NCBI GenBank assembly: GCA_035236585.1
Contig: CP141127.1
Location: forward strand, 76,675,495 to 76,739,494
Reading direction: 5' to 3'
DNA length: 64,000 bases
DNA from: Warburgia ugandensis
Lineage: Eukaryota; Streptophyta; Magnoliopsida; Canellales; Canellaceae
Part shown: piece after piece, positions 10,538 to 24,892 of the stretch
How the letters are laid out: each line of letters begins with the position of its first letter
Position numbering within the stretch: position 1 is the first letter of the stretch
Notes under the pieces: generated by a model
The model's database searches: none
The model's input: only the letters and a program-made list of their open reading frames with translations
What the model was told of the DNA's origin: nothing
Made by a program: the position numbers and the translations under genes

Positions 10538-13442
10538 TAGGTTTTTATAATGCAATTTAAAATAACAAGCTTTCACTTGCCAGATTGATCTCTATTTAAG
10601 AACAATTTTGTGAAATAATTGCAGAGGAAATTTCTTTATCTTCGAAATTCATTCATGAAAACCCTTAGTGTCATTATTTTGTTCAAACAAATAGATAATG
10701 ATCTAACATCATTAATAAATGAATCAAGCCATGGCAATTAGAAAAATATCTAAAAATGGATAATTCTCATTCCCAGGATTGTTAATCCAATTCTGGGATA
10801 GCTGCATTCACACTTGACTTCCTAATGCTTCTTCTAATCTTGCATGAATTGATCTAAAAAAATTATATTTGGTTGAGTATTTAGCATACCTAGTAGGTGA
10901 TCTGATGCTACTAAATTGAAAACATGGCATACAACATGCATAATTTTAAGAAGGGTTTTTTAGGTAATAAAACCATGCGATTATCTTATGTAAACACTGC
11001 TATTCATGTATAAATCATTTGTATATTCAAGCAATAGAATTTTCAAAAAAATCAATCTATCAATAATATAAATATTAATAAATTCCTTAGAGTAGTAATC
11101 AATCAAACCAGATGCTAGAAATCCCAACCCTATGGTAGTTATTATGCACGTGGGCACCTAGGCGAACACATCAGCCAGCTAATCCCGAGTACATGTCCAA
11201 AGACCATCATAAAGCACTATACATGGCGATGCAAAAACAGAGATCATAGGGACTACTATGCTCATGACCAGCTCTTTGAATCATGTGTCTCTGGTATCTA
11301 GAGACTAGCCTCCATATCGATTATGGATATATCTCGAAAAGGATGCTGTGAACACCTCCAGTTATTGTTTTCCTACCACAATAGTCGAGAAAAATAGGTG
11401 CCTTTTTATGCACAGATACCTACTTCCTCTAATGGTTATAGGCTTGGAGGCCAAATTCTTATAACCTCTTAGCGTAGTGCCCACTAGGCTCACCAGATTG
11501 AACAAATATAGACATATACATGTATTCCAAACTCAAAACATCATAGGATTATGTAATGTTTAGCATATACTAAATCATGCAATTTATCTCAAAGCATGCA
11601 ATTAATGCAAATATGAAATTGTCGTATCACTCAAGGATAAAAATTTATTATGAAGGATATAAGTTGCAGCATTTTCAAATAAGACTATGAATCATGGAAA
11701 TAATTTGCATACTCATCATAAGAATGCCATGTACTTAATTATTTAAAGGCTAACTAGACTTAAGTTTGATAAAATCATGTATATAAACTTGCATGAATAG
11801 TTATACCTCATTGTCACTTCAAAATTGTACTAAACACAGAAATAGTTTAAATTTTGAAATTCAGTTGAAACTTAGTAGCATTAGACTACCTACCTTAGGA
11901 ATGTTACTTAGGTGTCATTCGTGTTTTTCTTTAATTCAAACCCTGGATTTCTTTCAAGGTCTTTATGGGGACCTGGGCATAAATTAAGGGTAAGAATCAA
12001 AATATTATTTCCCATTCTTTGTAGATCATTAATTAGATACACAGATCAACAACCCATATCACTGATCTAGACTCCAATCCTATCTATCTATGGTCAGATC
12101 TATGATCCAAGTATTGTTGTCATTAATTTAAGGTTGATATGTGTATATAGGCCTATTGCATTATCTAACCAATCACTTCTTAGGGTCTAATCATCTTTGA
12201 TCTTATAGATCTATGAGATTTTTATAGTTTCTAGTCACAGACAATTAAAATTGTTCTCTAATCCTAAATTTTATTGCATAATTAGGTCCGTATCATCAAG
12301 ACAAATCCAACAAAATTTTCGATCGTAAATCAAACTTGTATAGTCTGAAGTAGAGATTTTGTGTTTCAAATACTTTTAAACAGTCTAGATTTAAATTCTA
12401 AATCAAAACGTGTTAAGATGAGGTTACATGGACACACCTTTCGAAACATGTAAGTGCATCTTGGCGACTGTAATGCACCAGGCTACGCCTCTGGTCCTAG
12501 TATGCGGTGGCATCCTAATTGAACCACAATCGTGCCCCACATAAGTTGCGCGTTATCAGAGTTTGTCCCGGTCACCTAATTAGGCCTACCAGGATGAGAC
12601 AGTCTAATCTGGACTGTTAGGTCATTTTGGTCATCAATCAACACCCAGGATGACTCTAAATTTTACTCTTTTTGGGGATTTTAGGGTTTTGGGGTCCCAC
12701 AAACTGATCGAATGGCTCAGATCTCCCATTTGAGCTGTCCTTGAGTGGGTACCATCTTAGATCCACCAGATTTATTTTCACCAATGATTTTTAGTCGGTG
12801 AGAGCAGATCCGGCTTGGATCTGAGGGAAAACATAAAAAAAGGGAGAACGAGGGAGAGAGCTTTACCTAGGCAGGAGGAGGAGGTTGATTTGGGGGTCTT
12901 CCAATGGGTGTAGATGCTTTTTGTGCATGCTAAAACCCTAGGATGCCAAAAATAGAGAAAACAAGGTAGCTGGAGGGAGAAGAAGGGGAAAAGAGAGACG
13001 GAAGGGAGATGGAGTCCGAGGAGGAGAAATGAGGCAATGGGGGAGGGGAGGGAGGTATTTATCGCCGGTGATCCACTATCCTCGTAGGCGGCACGATCAC
13101 CAACTTTTTTCCCCGGGATATGGAGTCCGAGATGGAGGGGGTGTTGTTATCAAAAGTGTCTCCCTCTAATTCTAACCCTTTTCATTATACTATTTGGAAA
13201 ATTATCAAAATTTCGTTATACTTAAAAGTTATGTAACTTTCTCATCCGAACTCTGTTTTCATTGTTCTTAGTATTGTTTGATCCCATTTGTCAAGCAGAA
13301 TCTATTTATATAGGTATTTTCACCAAGTTTGATTTCAATAAAATCTCACTTCTAAGATTCAAAAATTATAAAACTTTCATCCTTCTTTTTAATCCAAATT
13401 TTCAAAATAAAATAGGACTTAAAATTTTGGGTAGTTATATCA
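10538..13442 (-). repeat. 3' LTR of the old gypsy element (2,905 bp)
   Basis: It aligns along its length to 17,972-25,732 once the nested insertions there are removed (about 2,940 bp). On the minus strand it starts TGATATAACTACCC after the polypurine tract and has a TATA-like ATAAATACC at about 13,056-13,064, giving a U3 of about 390 bp and a much longer R-U5. It serves as the empty-site reference for both insertions in its partner. Confidence 0.9.
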
Positions 13443-13485
13443 CTACCCTCTACAAAGAATTTCGTCCTTGAAATTCCACAATTTA

Positions 13486-16400
13486 CTACTTACTAAAGAG
13501 TTCAGGATATTTGTCCCTTATTTCCAATTTCACTTCCCCAGTTTCCTCTTTGATAGATGCATTCCTCCATAGAACCTTAACTAGTGAGATTTCTTTACTC
13601 CACAACTTCTTGACTTTCTTATCTAGAATTTGAACTAGTTTTGTTTCCAAAGTCAAGTCTGGTTGTAACTCAATGGCACTCGCCCAAGTACATGTGTGTG
13701 ATTCGAGATATATTTTTGCAACATGGATATATGAAAAACATTGTGAACTTCTAATAATTGTGGTGGCAAGGGTAGCCTTATGCAATCAACCCAATTCTAT
13801 TTAGAACTTCAAATAGGCCGATTAATCAAGGACTGAGTTTTCCCTTCATACCGAACCTCATAACACCCTTAGTCGAAATAATCTTCAAGAACATATGGTC
13901 TCTAACTTTGAATTCCAACTATCTTCGTCATTTATCAGTGTAAGTCTTTTGTCGACTTTGAGCTATAAGAAGTCATCTTCGAATAAGTTTCACCTTGGTT
14001 GCACATTGTTTATACCAACTCTGACTGTATAATTCTATTTTCACCCACTTCATTCCATCATACGGGCAAACGACAAGGTCACCTATAAGGTGCTTTGTAC
14101 GGAGCCATACTGATGTTTGAATGGAAACTGTTGTTGTGTGCAAATTCAACTAATGGTAAGCTCTCATCCCCACTCTCCTTCTAGTCAATTGTGCATGCCC
14201 TCAACATATCCTCCAATGTTTGAATAGTCTATCCAGATTGACCGTCGGTCTGAGGGTAGAAAGCTGTGCTGAAATTTAATGAAGATCCCAATGACTTCTG
14301 CACTGACTTTCATAACTGTGAGGTGAAATGACTATCCCTATAAGAAATGATACTTAGTGGTATCCTGTGCAAACTCACCACTTCCTTAATATATAATTGA
14401 GATAGGCTATCAGTAGATTGTTCTACAAGTACCCATACAATATCATGTCCCCTTTATGTCTTGGGCAATCCCACTATGAAATCCATTGTAATATGGTCCC
14501 ACTTCCATTCTAGAAGCTCAAGTGGTTGTAATGTCCAGTTGGTCTTTGGTGTCTAGCCTTAACTTGTTGACAAGTCATGCATGGTACTACAAATTCTCCC
14601 ATATCCTTTTTCATACCATTCCACCAAAAATGTCTCTTCAAGTCTTAATACATCTTTATGCCATTAGGATGAATAGTATACCTAGATTGATGTTCCTCTC
14701 TGCCTTATTTCATCATTGATTAGCATTACTAATCTTCCTTACATATGAACACTGTCATCTATCTCCTTAATAAACCATAGTTTCCCAACTAATGCTTGTA
14801 CCTTGTGATCATCCTTCTACATCTACCTAACTTTCTCATTAACAGTGGATCTCATGAGCAAATTCGCTATGAAGGATCTCCCATGGCCTACTTCGGGTTT
14901 GCACTCTATTACCTCTTGTAGCAACATCCATCTCTTGGAAAGTAAGCTTGTATACATTCCTTGTGCCTTTCAACTGAAAGCATCTGCTACTACATTAGCC
15001 TTCCTTGGATGGTATTAAATAAATAAGTCATAATCCTTCAAATACTCCATCCATCTCTTCTGTCGCATATTCAAGTCTTGTTGTGAAAAGATGAACTTAA
15101 GACTTTTATGATTTATGAATACTTCAAACTTTTTTTCCGTACAAATAGTGCCTCTAGATCTTTAAGGTAAAAACTATTGTAGAAGATCCAAGTCGTGAGT
15201 AGGGTAGTTGACCTCATGTCTTTTCAATTGTCGAGAGGCATATGCGATCACCTTCCCGTTTTGCATATACACACATCCCAGTCCTTTCCCAAAAGCATCA
15301 CTATAGATCTCAAATCCTCCACTTCCAGATGGTAGTATGAGTATTGGTGCAGTGGTTAGCTTCCTCTTTAATTCTTTGAAACTTTCTTTGCACACAGCAT
15401 TCCATATGAACTTCACGTCCTTTCTTATCAATTTGGTTAGGGGTAAGAGAATGCATGAAAATCCTTCAATGGATCTACAGTAACACCCTGCAAGGCTTAG
15501 AAAACTCCTTATTTCTATCACTGTCTTGGGTGTATCCCATTTTTCCACTTTTTCAACTTTTTTTGGGTTGATCACAATGCCATATTTAGAGATAACATGA
15601 CCTAGAAAATTCACTTCCTCCAACAAAAATTCACACTTGCTAAACTTTGCATACAATTGGTGTGTTCTAAGTGTATCCAATACTAGTGATAGAAATAAAA
15701 TTGGTGTTCCTCAAGATTTTTTCAATAGATCAGAATATCATCCACAAACATTATAACAAATTTATCTAAATATGCTTTGAATACATAATTCATATGATCC
15801 ATAAATGCAGTTAGGGCATTTGTCAACCCAAATGACATCACCTTAAACTCATAGTGTTCATAACTGATTCTAAATGCTGTCTTTGAAATATTCTCTTCTA
15901 GACTATAAGCTGATGGTATCAAGATCGTAAATCAATCTTGGAAAAGACACGAGCTGATTGGAGTTGGTTGAATAGAGATATTTGTTTTTCACTGTGACCC
16001 TATTCAACATTCGATAGTCAATGAAAGTATCATTGATCCATCCTTCTTTTTAATAAAAAGGACTGGTGCTCCCCAAGGAGATACATGGGGCCTGAAGAAC
16101 CCTTTGTCTAGCAACTCTTGCAGTTGGGTCTTCAATTCCTTTAATTTTGTTGGAGCCATCTAGTATGGTGCCCTAGAGATAGGGACTATGCTAGGTATCA
16201 GGTTGATAGTGAAATCTATCTCCCTTTTTGGTGGTAACCCTGGTAAGTCTTCATGGAACACATCTAGAAATTCACAAACTATAGCCACTTTTTCTAATTT
16301 AGGCTTTGTGACATAAGTAGCTTCTATCTTAGCCAGAAAGAATTGGCATCCTTGAGCAATATGCTTTGCTGCCCTTATCATGGAAATAACACATTCTCCT

Positions 16401-17830
16401 GAATAATCTCTTCTCCCTTGCAATGATACCACCACTTCTCCAGGAATATTAAAAATAATTATCTTCATTCGTTAGTAAATAGTTGCATGATGTGAGGCTA
16501 ACCAATCCATCCTAAGTATGATATCAAAGTCTGTCATATGCAGGTGAATGAAGTTAACGTTCATTTGTTTTCCCTCAATTATAATCGAAACATCCTCAAA
16601 GTATATTTGTGTGGCAATGGACTTGCCCAAGGGTGTCATTACTTCTAAGTAGCATTCTAAGTTTTGGACTATGTCATCAATATAAGAAGAAAACTCGCAT
16701 GACATAAAAGAATGTGTAGAACTAGTATCAAACAATACTTTGACAAGTTTATCATGGATGTGAAGTGTACCTTCTACTATTGTGTTGGATGCCTGAGCTT
16801 GTCCTGAAGTAATGGCAAACATGCGTCCTTGGCTTCGAGGAATCTAATCTCCTTTATGCTCTTCCTCTTTCCTCTTCTTAGGGTAATTTATGGCTTTGTG
16901 TGCTACTTCTCCATAGATAAAACATTTGAAACGAGGTAAGGTGCAAGGTTTTCCTGGGTGATATTTGTTGCTTCGCTCTAGATTTTGGTGTTCTTCCTTT
17001 ATTGTCAAAGTTGTCATTTGTGCAGGTATCGAGATCTAAAAGACTAAATGAGTCTTTTGCCTTTGTTGCATTGTCCACTGATGTTGGCATTCTTTTCCTT
17101 CTCTTTCCTATTTTCCTGTGCTCTCTGAAAATCCTTTTCAAAAAGAGACGCCATTTCCACTACTTTCACCATTGTGGTTGGTTGAAACCCAATCACTGTG
17201 TTCCTCAGTCTAGGTTTAACCCATCAACAAACTTCTCTGTAGTGTTTCCTTCTGTGGCACAAATGTTGGGTGTGAACCTACGAAGACGTGTAAACTTATT
17301 TTCGTACTGATTCATGGATAGGTTGACTTGTTCCAAATCCATGAATTCCTTCTCCTTTTCCGCTCGTGCATGTCATGGGAAATACTTCTCATTAAATACT
17401 ATTTTGAAATCCTCCCAAGTAATAACATTACTATCATTGAAGTATGTCTTTTGGCTGTTTCCCACCAAAAACCTACTTCATCGTTTAGGACAAAAGTGGC
17501 CATAGCAACCTTCCTTTCTTCAAGGATTTTCATCACTTTGAATAGCTTTTCAATGTCGAAGATGCACTTCTCTACTGTTGTTGATTCCTCTTCACCAGAG
17601 AATTGACGGGGCATTTTCTGAAGTTGTACAAGTTGGGCCTCCGTTCACTCAGCAATCCTCTCTAGTGAAGAGGTTCTTACTGCAAGTGCTTGTAGTTGAT
17701 TATGTATAAATTGCCCTATATGTTGCATAACAAGTTGAAAGGCTTCAGCAATCCTATTTCTAAATCTAGAGGAGTTAGAAGGGGGATTGACATGTTTTGG
17801 AGCTACACCTCCTCTTCTCTTAGGCGGCAT
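13486..17830 (-). pseudogene. gag-pol remnants of the old gypsy element
   Basis: Separate open pieces carry recognisable domains. A gag start (MPPKRRGG) begins at 17,830 and a capsid-like segment lies at 17,614-17,399. An aspartic protease lies at 16,822-16,472. Reverse transcriptase includes the active-site word FVDDILIY near 15,725-15,750. The RT/RNase H junction ('GHVISKYGI', '[10 protein letters not shown]') lies at 15,680-15,174. The pol end near 13,486-13,670 reads 'ILDKK..KL...LVKVLWRN', the chromodomain-type ending of Tekay elements. The order gag-protease-RT-RNase H-integrase is that of Ty3/gypsy. Broken throughout. Confidence 0.92.
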
Positions 17831-17951
17831 CTATTTTATAGGAATAAAATACTCCTTTTGAGGAATTCTATCATGTTAATCTAAAGTTTTCTTATTGATG
17901 TAAACTATTTATAAGCTCTCATTTCATAACTTGGTTGTGAATAACTTGAAC

Positions 17952-17968
17952 TTGGGCTCTAATACCAA
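17952..17968 (-). other. Primer binding site, initiator tRNA-Met type
   Basis: On the minus strand this reads TTGGTATTAGAGCCCAA, close to the TGGTATCAGAGC primer site complementary to plant initiator tRNA-Met. It lies three bases beyond the end of the 5' LTR, as in the 59,806 element. Confidence 0.85.
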
Positions 17969-20212
17969 CTATGATGACGTGGGTTTTTATAATAAAATTT
18001 AAAATAATAAGCTTTCACTTGCGAGATCGATCTCTATTTGAAAATAGTTTTGCAAAAGAATGTCAAAAGAAATTTCTTTATTTTTGAAATTCATTCAAGA
18101 AAAGCTCGAGTGTCATTATTTCATTCAAATAAATAAATAATGATCTAACATCAATAATAAATGAAACATACCATGGAAATTTAAAAATATTTAAAAATGG
18201 ATAGTTCCCGTTCCCAAGATTATTAATCATAGCTGAAGTTAATAATAATCACTTAAAGTCAATTTACATCAAATACTAAAATGATCATTACTAGTTCTGG
18301 GATAATTACATTGACACTTGACTTTACCTTCTCTCACTTGATCAAAGCACTAAACTTCTTGATGCTTCTTCCAATTCTGCTTGAGGTGATTTGAAAAAAT
18401 TATAGTTGGTTGAGTATTTATTGTACCTAGTAGGTGATCTAATTTAACTAAATTGAAAACACAACATTCAACACGCGTAATTTTAAGAAGGGTTTTTAGG
18501 TAATAAAACCATGCGATCATCTTATGTAAACACGAGTATTCATGTATAAATCATTTGCATATTCAAGCAATATAATTTTCAACAAAATCAATCAATCAAT
18601 AATATAAAGATTACTAAATTCCTTAAAGTAGTAATCGAACAAATCAGATGCTAGAAATCCCAACCCTATGGTAGTTATTATGCACGTGAGTACCTCAGAG
18701 AACACATTGGTCAACTGGTCATAAGTACTCGTCCAAAGACCATCACAAAGCACTATACATGGCAATACAAAAATAGAGATCATAGGGGCCACTATGCTCA
18801 CGACCAGCTCTCTAAATTGTTTGTCTCTGGTATCTAGAGACCAGCCATCACAGCTTCCACGACGACTATGAATATGTCTCAAAAAGGGTACCATGAACAC
18901 CTTTGATGGGCATTTCCCTACCATAGCAGTTGAGAAGAACATGTACCTCTTTGGGCACAGATACCTATCACCTCTGATGGTTAGAGGCTAGGAGGCCAAA
19001 CCCATACAACCTCTTAACATAGTGCCCATTAGACTCACTAGCCTAAACAAATATAGATATATACGTGTATTCTGAACTCAAAACATCATATGATTATGCA
19101 ATCTTTGACATATACTAAATTATTCAATTTATCTCAAAGCATGCAATTAATGCGCATATGAAAATTTTCTATCATTCAAGAATAAAAATTGATTATGAAG
19201 GATATAAGCTATAGCATTTTCAAATAAGACTATGAATCATGGAAATAGTCTGCATACTCATCATAAGAATGCCATATACTAAATTATTTAAAGGTAAACT
19301 AGACTTAAGTTCCATAAAATCATGTATATAAAATTGCATGCATAGCTATACCTCATTGTCACTTCAAAAACATACTAAACATGGAAATAGTTTCAAGGAA
19401 ATTATTTAATTTTTGAATTTTAGTTGAAACTTATAGTATCAGACTACCTACCTCAAGAATGTTACTTAGGTGTCGTTTATGTTTTTCTTCAATTTGAACC
19501 TTGGATCTTCTTCAAGGTCTTTGTGGGGTCTTAGGCATAAATTAAGGCTAAGAATCTAACTATTATTTTTCATTCTTTATAGATCATTAATTAGATCCAC
19601 AGATCAATGTGCTATGTATATAAGTCTACTGCATTATCTAATTGATCACTTCTTAGGGTCTGATGATCTTTGATCTTATAGATGTATAAGATTTTTATAG
19701 TTTTTTTGTCATGATTAGTTAAAAATGTTCTTTGATCTTAAATTTTATTGTATAATTAGGTTCGTGTCATCAAGACAAATCCAACGGACCTTTCAAATCA
19801 TAAATTGCACTTGTAGAGCCTTTTGAATTAGAGATTTTGTGTTTCAGATCTTTTTAAATGATCTAGATTTAAATTCTAGATCAAAATGCATCAAGATGAG
19901 ATTAACGGGACGCATTGAAACCAAACGCCCTTCTGGAATGCTTATGTGTGCCTTGGCGACTGTAATGCATTGGGCTATATCTCAATTCCCAGGGCAAAGT
20001 GGCGTCTCGGTTTAACCGCGATATCACCCGCACACATCGCATGCACGAAAATGCGCTGAATGGGTGTGTCTCCATCGTACATCATCAGAGAGTGTCCTGG
20101 TCACCTGATCAAGCTGATCGGGATTAGACGGTCCTATTTGGATGGTTAGATCATTCCGGTCATTGATCAAAATTTTACTATTTTTCAAGATTTTAAGGTT
20201 TTAGGCCCTCAC

Positions 20213-20380
20213 GAACTCATCAGATGGTTCTAAAAGGGCAAGGGGAAGGCCCAAAAGAACATGGATAGAAGTGGTGAGGAAAGACTTAAGAACTTTGGGA
20301 CTAAATGAAGCCATGGTATTTAATAGAGTGGAATGGAGGAATAAGATTCATGTGGCCAACCACTAATTGGGATAAGGTCT

Positions 20381-20451
<71 letters not shown>

Positions 20452-20465
20452 TCATCAGATGGTTC
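20213..20465 (+). mobile_element. RTE LINE tail with 18-bp target duplication
   Basis: A 217-bp 3' fragment (20,231-20,447) homologous to the ends of the 1,528 and 4,480 LINEs, closing with 22 perfect GAT units (20,382-20,447). It is flanked by GAACTCATCAGATGGTTC at 20,213-20,230 and 20,448-20,465. The last bases of the left duplication overlap the LINE word GGTTCTAAAAGGGC, a sign of microhomology at the 5' junction. The sister LTR at about 12,690-12,720 has the unoccupied site. The extreme 5' truncation is typical of target-primed reverse transcription. Confidence 0.95.
20382..20447 (+). repeat. (GAT)22 microsatellite, LINE tail
   Basis: Perfect 66-bp run that forms the 3' tail of the LINE copy. 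The Met- and Ile-repeat frames across it are artefacts. Confidence 0.97.
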
Positions 20466-21987
20466 AAATCTCCCATATGAACTATCCTGAAGTGGGTACC
20501 ATCTTAGATCCACCAAGTCTATTTTCACCGGTGAGAGCAGATTCGACCTAGATTTGATGGAAAATGTTGATAAAAGGTAAAAGGAGGGAGAGAAAGGCAG
20601 AGGGCTATACCTGGGTAGCTGGAGGTGGTGGATTTGGGGTCTTCCAGTGGGTGAAGATGCTTTTGTGCCTGCTGGAACCCTAGGCCAGAGGGCAAAGAAG
20701 GGGAAAAGGGAGAGGGAAGGGAGACAGAGTCCGGGGAGGAGAAAGGTGTGATGAGCCAAGTTTTTAAAACACATTTTCATAAATATTTGCAAAGGTAGGG
20801 CCCTAATTTTTAAAAATTTTAAAATACAAATCGCAAAAACATATTTTCTTTAAAATTAATTTGTCAAAAACCCGAGTACCACCTCAAATTACTTATCATA
20901 CATAGATTTTTGTATAAAATAAAATTTTCATTGAATAACAGTAGAAATACTTTTATTAAAATCAAAATCAATCCAGTGGCTCACATACATAGCCCTGGTA
21001 ATCATTACATACCTTGTTCAAATATTACAATCCAAATTATAAAACAATCAATACAATCTTCCTCAAAGTAAATACCCTGAGAGGTAGTTCGGTGATAATT
21101 ATTTTCAAGTCTTGTGCTTTCAATCTTCCTTAATTGTATTTGAGATATTGTAAACATTCAAACATTTACAATATCTCAACAAGCTATGCTTGGTAGGGGT
21201 TTTAAGAAATATAATTAATATATCTCAAAATCAACAAATCTTTATATCCATGATATAACTCAATTTATACAATTGGACAACCATTTTATCCTTCACTCAT
21301 TATATGTATATATTACATATAAATAAAACCACTAAAAATCGTGAATATAGTCAATATCATCAATAATATCTCATTTCCAAATTGATTTCAATATTAATAC
21401 TAAGTGTTAATATATAATCATACCGTATTGGGAATAATCCTCCAATATAACATTGGTAATAACTTTTGACGAGCATCTCATCATGACATAAAATAAGACA
21501 TCTCATCATCCCATAACATAAGCCATCTCATCATGCTATAATCAATTGCATCATAATGCAAAATAATCTCAAAGGACTACCATGCTTGTGGTCTCAATAC
21601 ATACAGCGCTCCTGAATAACTACTCAATACTCCACTAATACCACGGTGGAAAATAGAGATCCATGTTCGTATGGGGGAAACCATAGCTGTCACAATGGCG
21701 GCCTTCCCTAATTGCCCCACCTGACATTTTGCTTCTCTTTAGGCACAACATCATCATCATAATTAGTTTTGGAGAGCAGGTGGCTAAACCCTCATAACTC
21801 TTCTAGCATTGGCATCCCCAGGCATAAGCCTATCTTAAAACAAAACCACAAGCCTCCATGCTTCTATGAAAACTAATATTTCATACTTACAAACTGTGTC
21901 TCTGATTATAATAAGACATGCCTATAACTTATTTCCTTAAGATTTGGGGGTCCAACTTATATAGTTCAAATCTTCTCATTCTACCCA

Positions 21988-22113
21988 TTAAGTAATTTTA
22001 TAATTACTTAATCAATCACTTTGTATTCATTTCAACATCATTTGTTGCCTTAAAGTAATTTCATAATTACTTAATCAATCACTTTGTATTCATTTCAATA
22101 TCATTTGTTAATT
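21988..22113. repeat. Two-copy 63-bp tandem duplication
   Basis: TTAAGTAATTTTATAATTAC and the following 40 bases recur 62-63 bp downstream with a few mismatches. Each copy starts with an inverted repeat (AAGTAATT / AATTACTT). It lies inside the solo LTR. Confidence 0.85.
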
Positions 22114-24644
22114 CATAAACAATTCTAAGGCAATTATAATGCATCTATAGTTATCAGGATAAGATTATGTGTAAAATACATGTATCTTATAAATTGAATA
22201 TATTCTTAAGGTCCACCTACCTTTACTTTCAACAATCCATCCTCTCATTGATCTTGATCATCATATCCTTCATGCATCTGTCAAATCATATATATATATA
22301 TGGTCATTCCTCAACTCATTTATACTTTATAGTTGTTCTTTTGATCATTCTTACATAGAATGATTTGGATCTTTTTCCTAGGATAATATTGATCAAGGTC
22401 TAATCTATTGATCTATATTTAAATCTAACATTCATACTAATTCAAAAACATACATACTAACATAATATTAAGTTTCTTATTATTCTTGATCATTCAAGAT
22501 CTCCCTATGGATCTTGTTTGATCTTTAATTATCTTAATTACCATTTTTATTAGGATTAGATAGCTTACTATCCTTTTATGATCTTATTATTATTCAACTA
22601 GTTAATATCTTGCTGGTTGAAGATAATTTATTTCTTTCCTAATACTAAACAGCTCCTTATTTTAGAATTGACTAAGGCTTATCAGTTAAAAGCTACTCAC
22701 AGAGTGGTTAATTCAATCCTCATGTAAGGAGGCTTTTAGACCTCACAAATGTCGCCAGTAGGTGGGAGAAGAGTGAGGCTCTATTAGAGAACCCCCTTAA
22801 CTACCATGTTCAGCATTTACTAGGGTGACCTTAGCTCAACCTTCATAAGGTTCCTATGAGCATTAAACCTTAAGTACTCTTGCTATTTGATTTTAATTAA
22901 ATCCATGAACATTTAAAATGTCATTCATGGGGTTTATTATTCTCCTAATTTGGGCCAAAGATTTATAATCCTTATATTGTCCTACTAACTATAGCCCTTC
23001 TACCATTAAGTCCATGTCCATTATTTATTGTAAATATCTATCTATATTTCATTAATTACATTTTCCATGTAATTTACATAATAGGAAAGCATAAATAAGT
23101 AAATTTGGAAAGTAAATCTACTAAACAAATAAAGACATTTACAATAATAGTAATTCCAATGCTCATGTTATGCTTCATTATAATCCTCTTTGTTTTTTAT
23201 TCATTAGATCTAAGGTTTTGATTCCATTAAAGGCCTAGATCTTGATCTTTCATATTTTTGTTCAGATATATCACATTCTCTTAATGTGATATCAGTACTA
23301 GATCATTGATACATCTCATCATATGATCTGATCTTTCTTGATCCAATCGATCAAGAAGACTTTAAGTCATTTTATCAAAATTAAGGGCATAGATCTCGAT
23401 CTATCTCAAATTAGCCACATCAAGCCATTCATTCCTCATGATCTTATCATTAGATTATCATTCATATTGATTCATAGTTTTTGATCATCCTTGATCAATC
23501 TAATCAAGGAGATTATTATGTGTTTTCAAGCATTTTGTTACTTTTAATGGTCAAGGTCTTAAGATCTACCAAATCAATTACATCCAATCCATTTATTTAA
23601 GTTATCACATCATTAGGTTACTAATGGATCAGAATTCTAAGGTCTAATCATGTCAGATTTGACTAATCTTGGGAATTAGTACCACTTTTTATGATTTACA
23701 AAAATTTATAGTGAATAAAATCTAAATTTTATGTTTCCATTAGATTCTACTATTCACCATAAGTCTAGAGCTTCTTTCCAATCTTGATTTGGAGTTAAAA
23801 TGAGCTCTAAATTAAAGTTTAAAATTTTTCAATCAAAATAAGGGCCCAGATTCAATCTAGCCCTTGCGGATTGACAAGGACGATTAGCAACCCGTCTCCA
23901 CCTCGTTCCACTGATGATAGTCAATGTGTACTGAGTGGTGACTGAGGATAGGTGAGACGTCCTGATTGGGACCGTCGAATCACCTATCTCCAGATCATCC
24001 CTGATCTACCATCATCAATGGTTGGGATTCACATGCTTAGGGTTTTTGGGTCCCAGAATTTCATCCAATGGCTCAGAGTTTTCATCTGAGTCATTGTGTG
24101 ATGGGATCTCAACCCTTCATGCAAGATCCGTCGTCTCCGACAGATCAACGGCTGGGGGAAATCCCTAGGGCGAAGATTGCCATTGGAGTTCATAGAATGA
24201 AAGGAGAAAACAAGGAAACCACCTACCTTAGGCTGCCGGAGTGAAGAAAGTCACTGAAGAAGATAAAAATCCAGAAATCCCAATTGGCGTAAAAAAATAT
24301 ACAGGTGATCCTTTTCTCTGGTTTTGTTGCTGGTTGTTGATGTAGACCTAAGGGTTTTTGAATTTAGAAGTGTTCCAAACTGAATAATTGAGTCTGATTA
24401 CATTGTTACCAGTCTGATTGATCAAATTTTAGAAAATTAGTTACTGGAGACAGTGACCTTTCCTGGGTTACTATTTTTTGGTGATTTCACCCGTGAATCT
24501 ACATCCGATCAAGCTAAAATCTTGATTCTTTTATAGATCAGGGCAGCACAAATCCATACATCAGTGAAGATTGAAATTCAATGGTCCAATTTTGATGGCT
24601 AATTGAATTACAGTACTTAGAGTGAAACCCTAGGTCTATTGAGG

Positions 24645-24670
24645 ACGATGCGTCTGTGGATGCGCCCGAC
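24645..24670 (-). promoter_or_regulatory. Conserved GC-rich leader motif of the LTR
   Basis: On the minus strand this reads GGGCGCATCCACAGACGCATC, within the transcribed leader about 220 bp downstream of the TATA box. Related words occupy equivalent places in the 1-829 LTR and in both LTRs of the 57,175 element. Confidence 0.5.
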
Positions 24671-24728
24671 AAATATGGAGGAATATTCCCCTTCGATGTG
24701 TCTACAAACGACTTTGTGGCTGTAAAGG

Positions 24729-24852
<124 letters not shown>

Positions 24853-24884
24853 TTGATGCAATTTCGTGAGATTGTTAGGGGAGG

Positions 24885-24892
24885 TATTTATA
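24885..24892 (-). promoter_or_regulatory. LTR TATA box
   Basis: Minus-strand TATAAATA followed by CCTCCCC. The same arrangement is present in the older gypsy LTRs at about 13,056 and 25,361. Confidence 0.6.
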
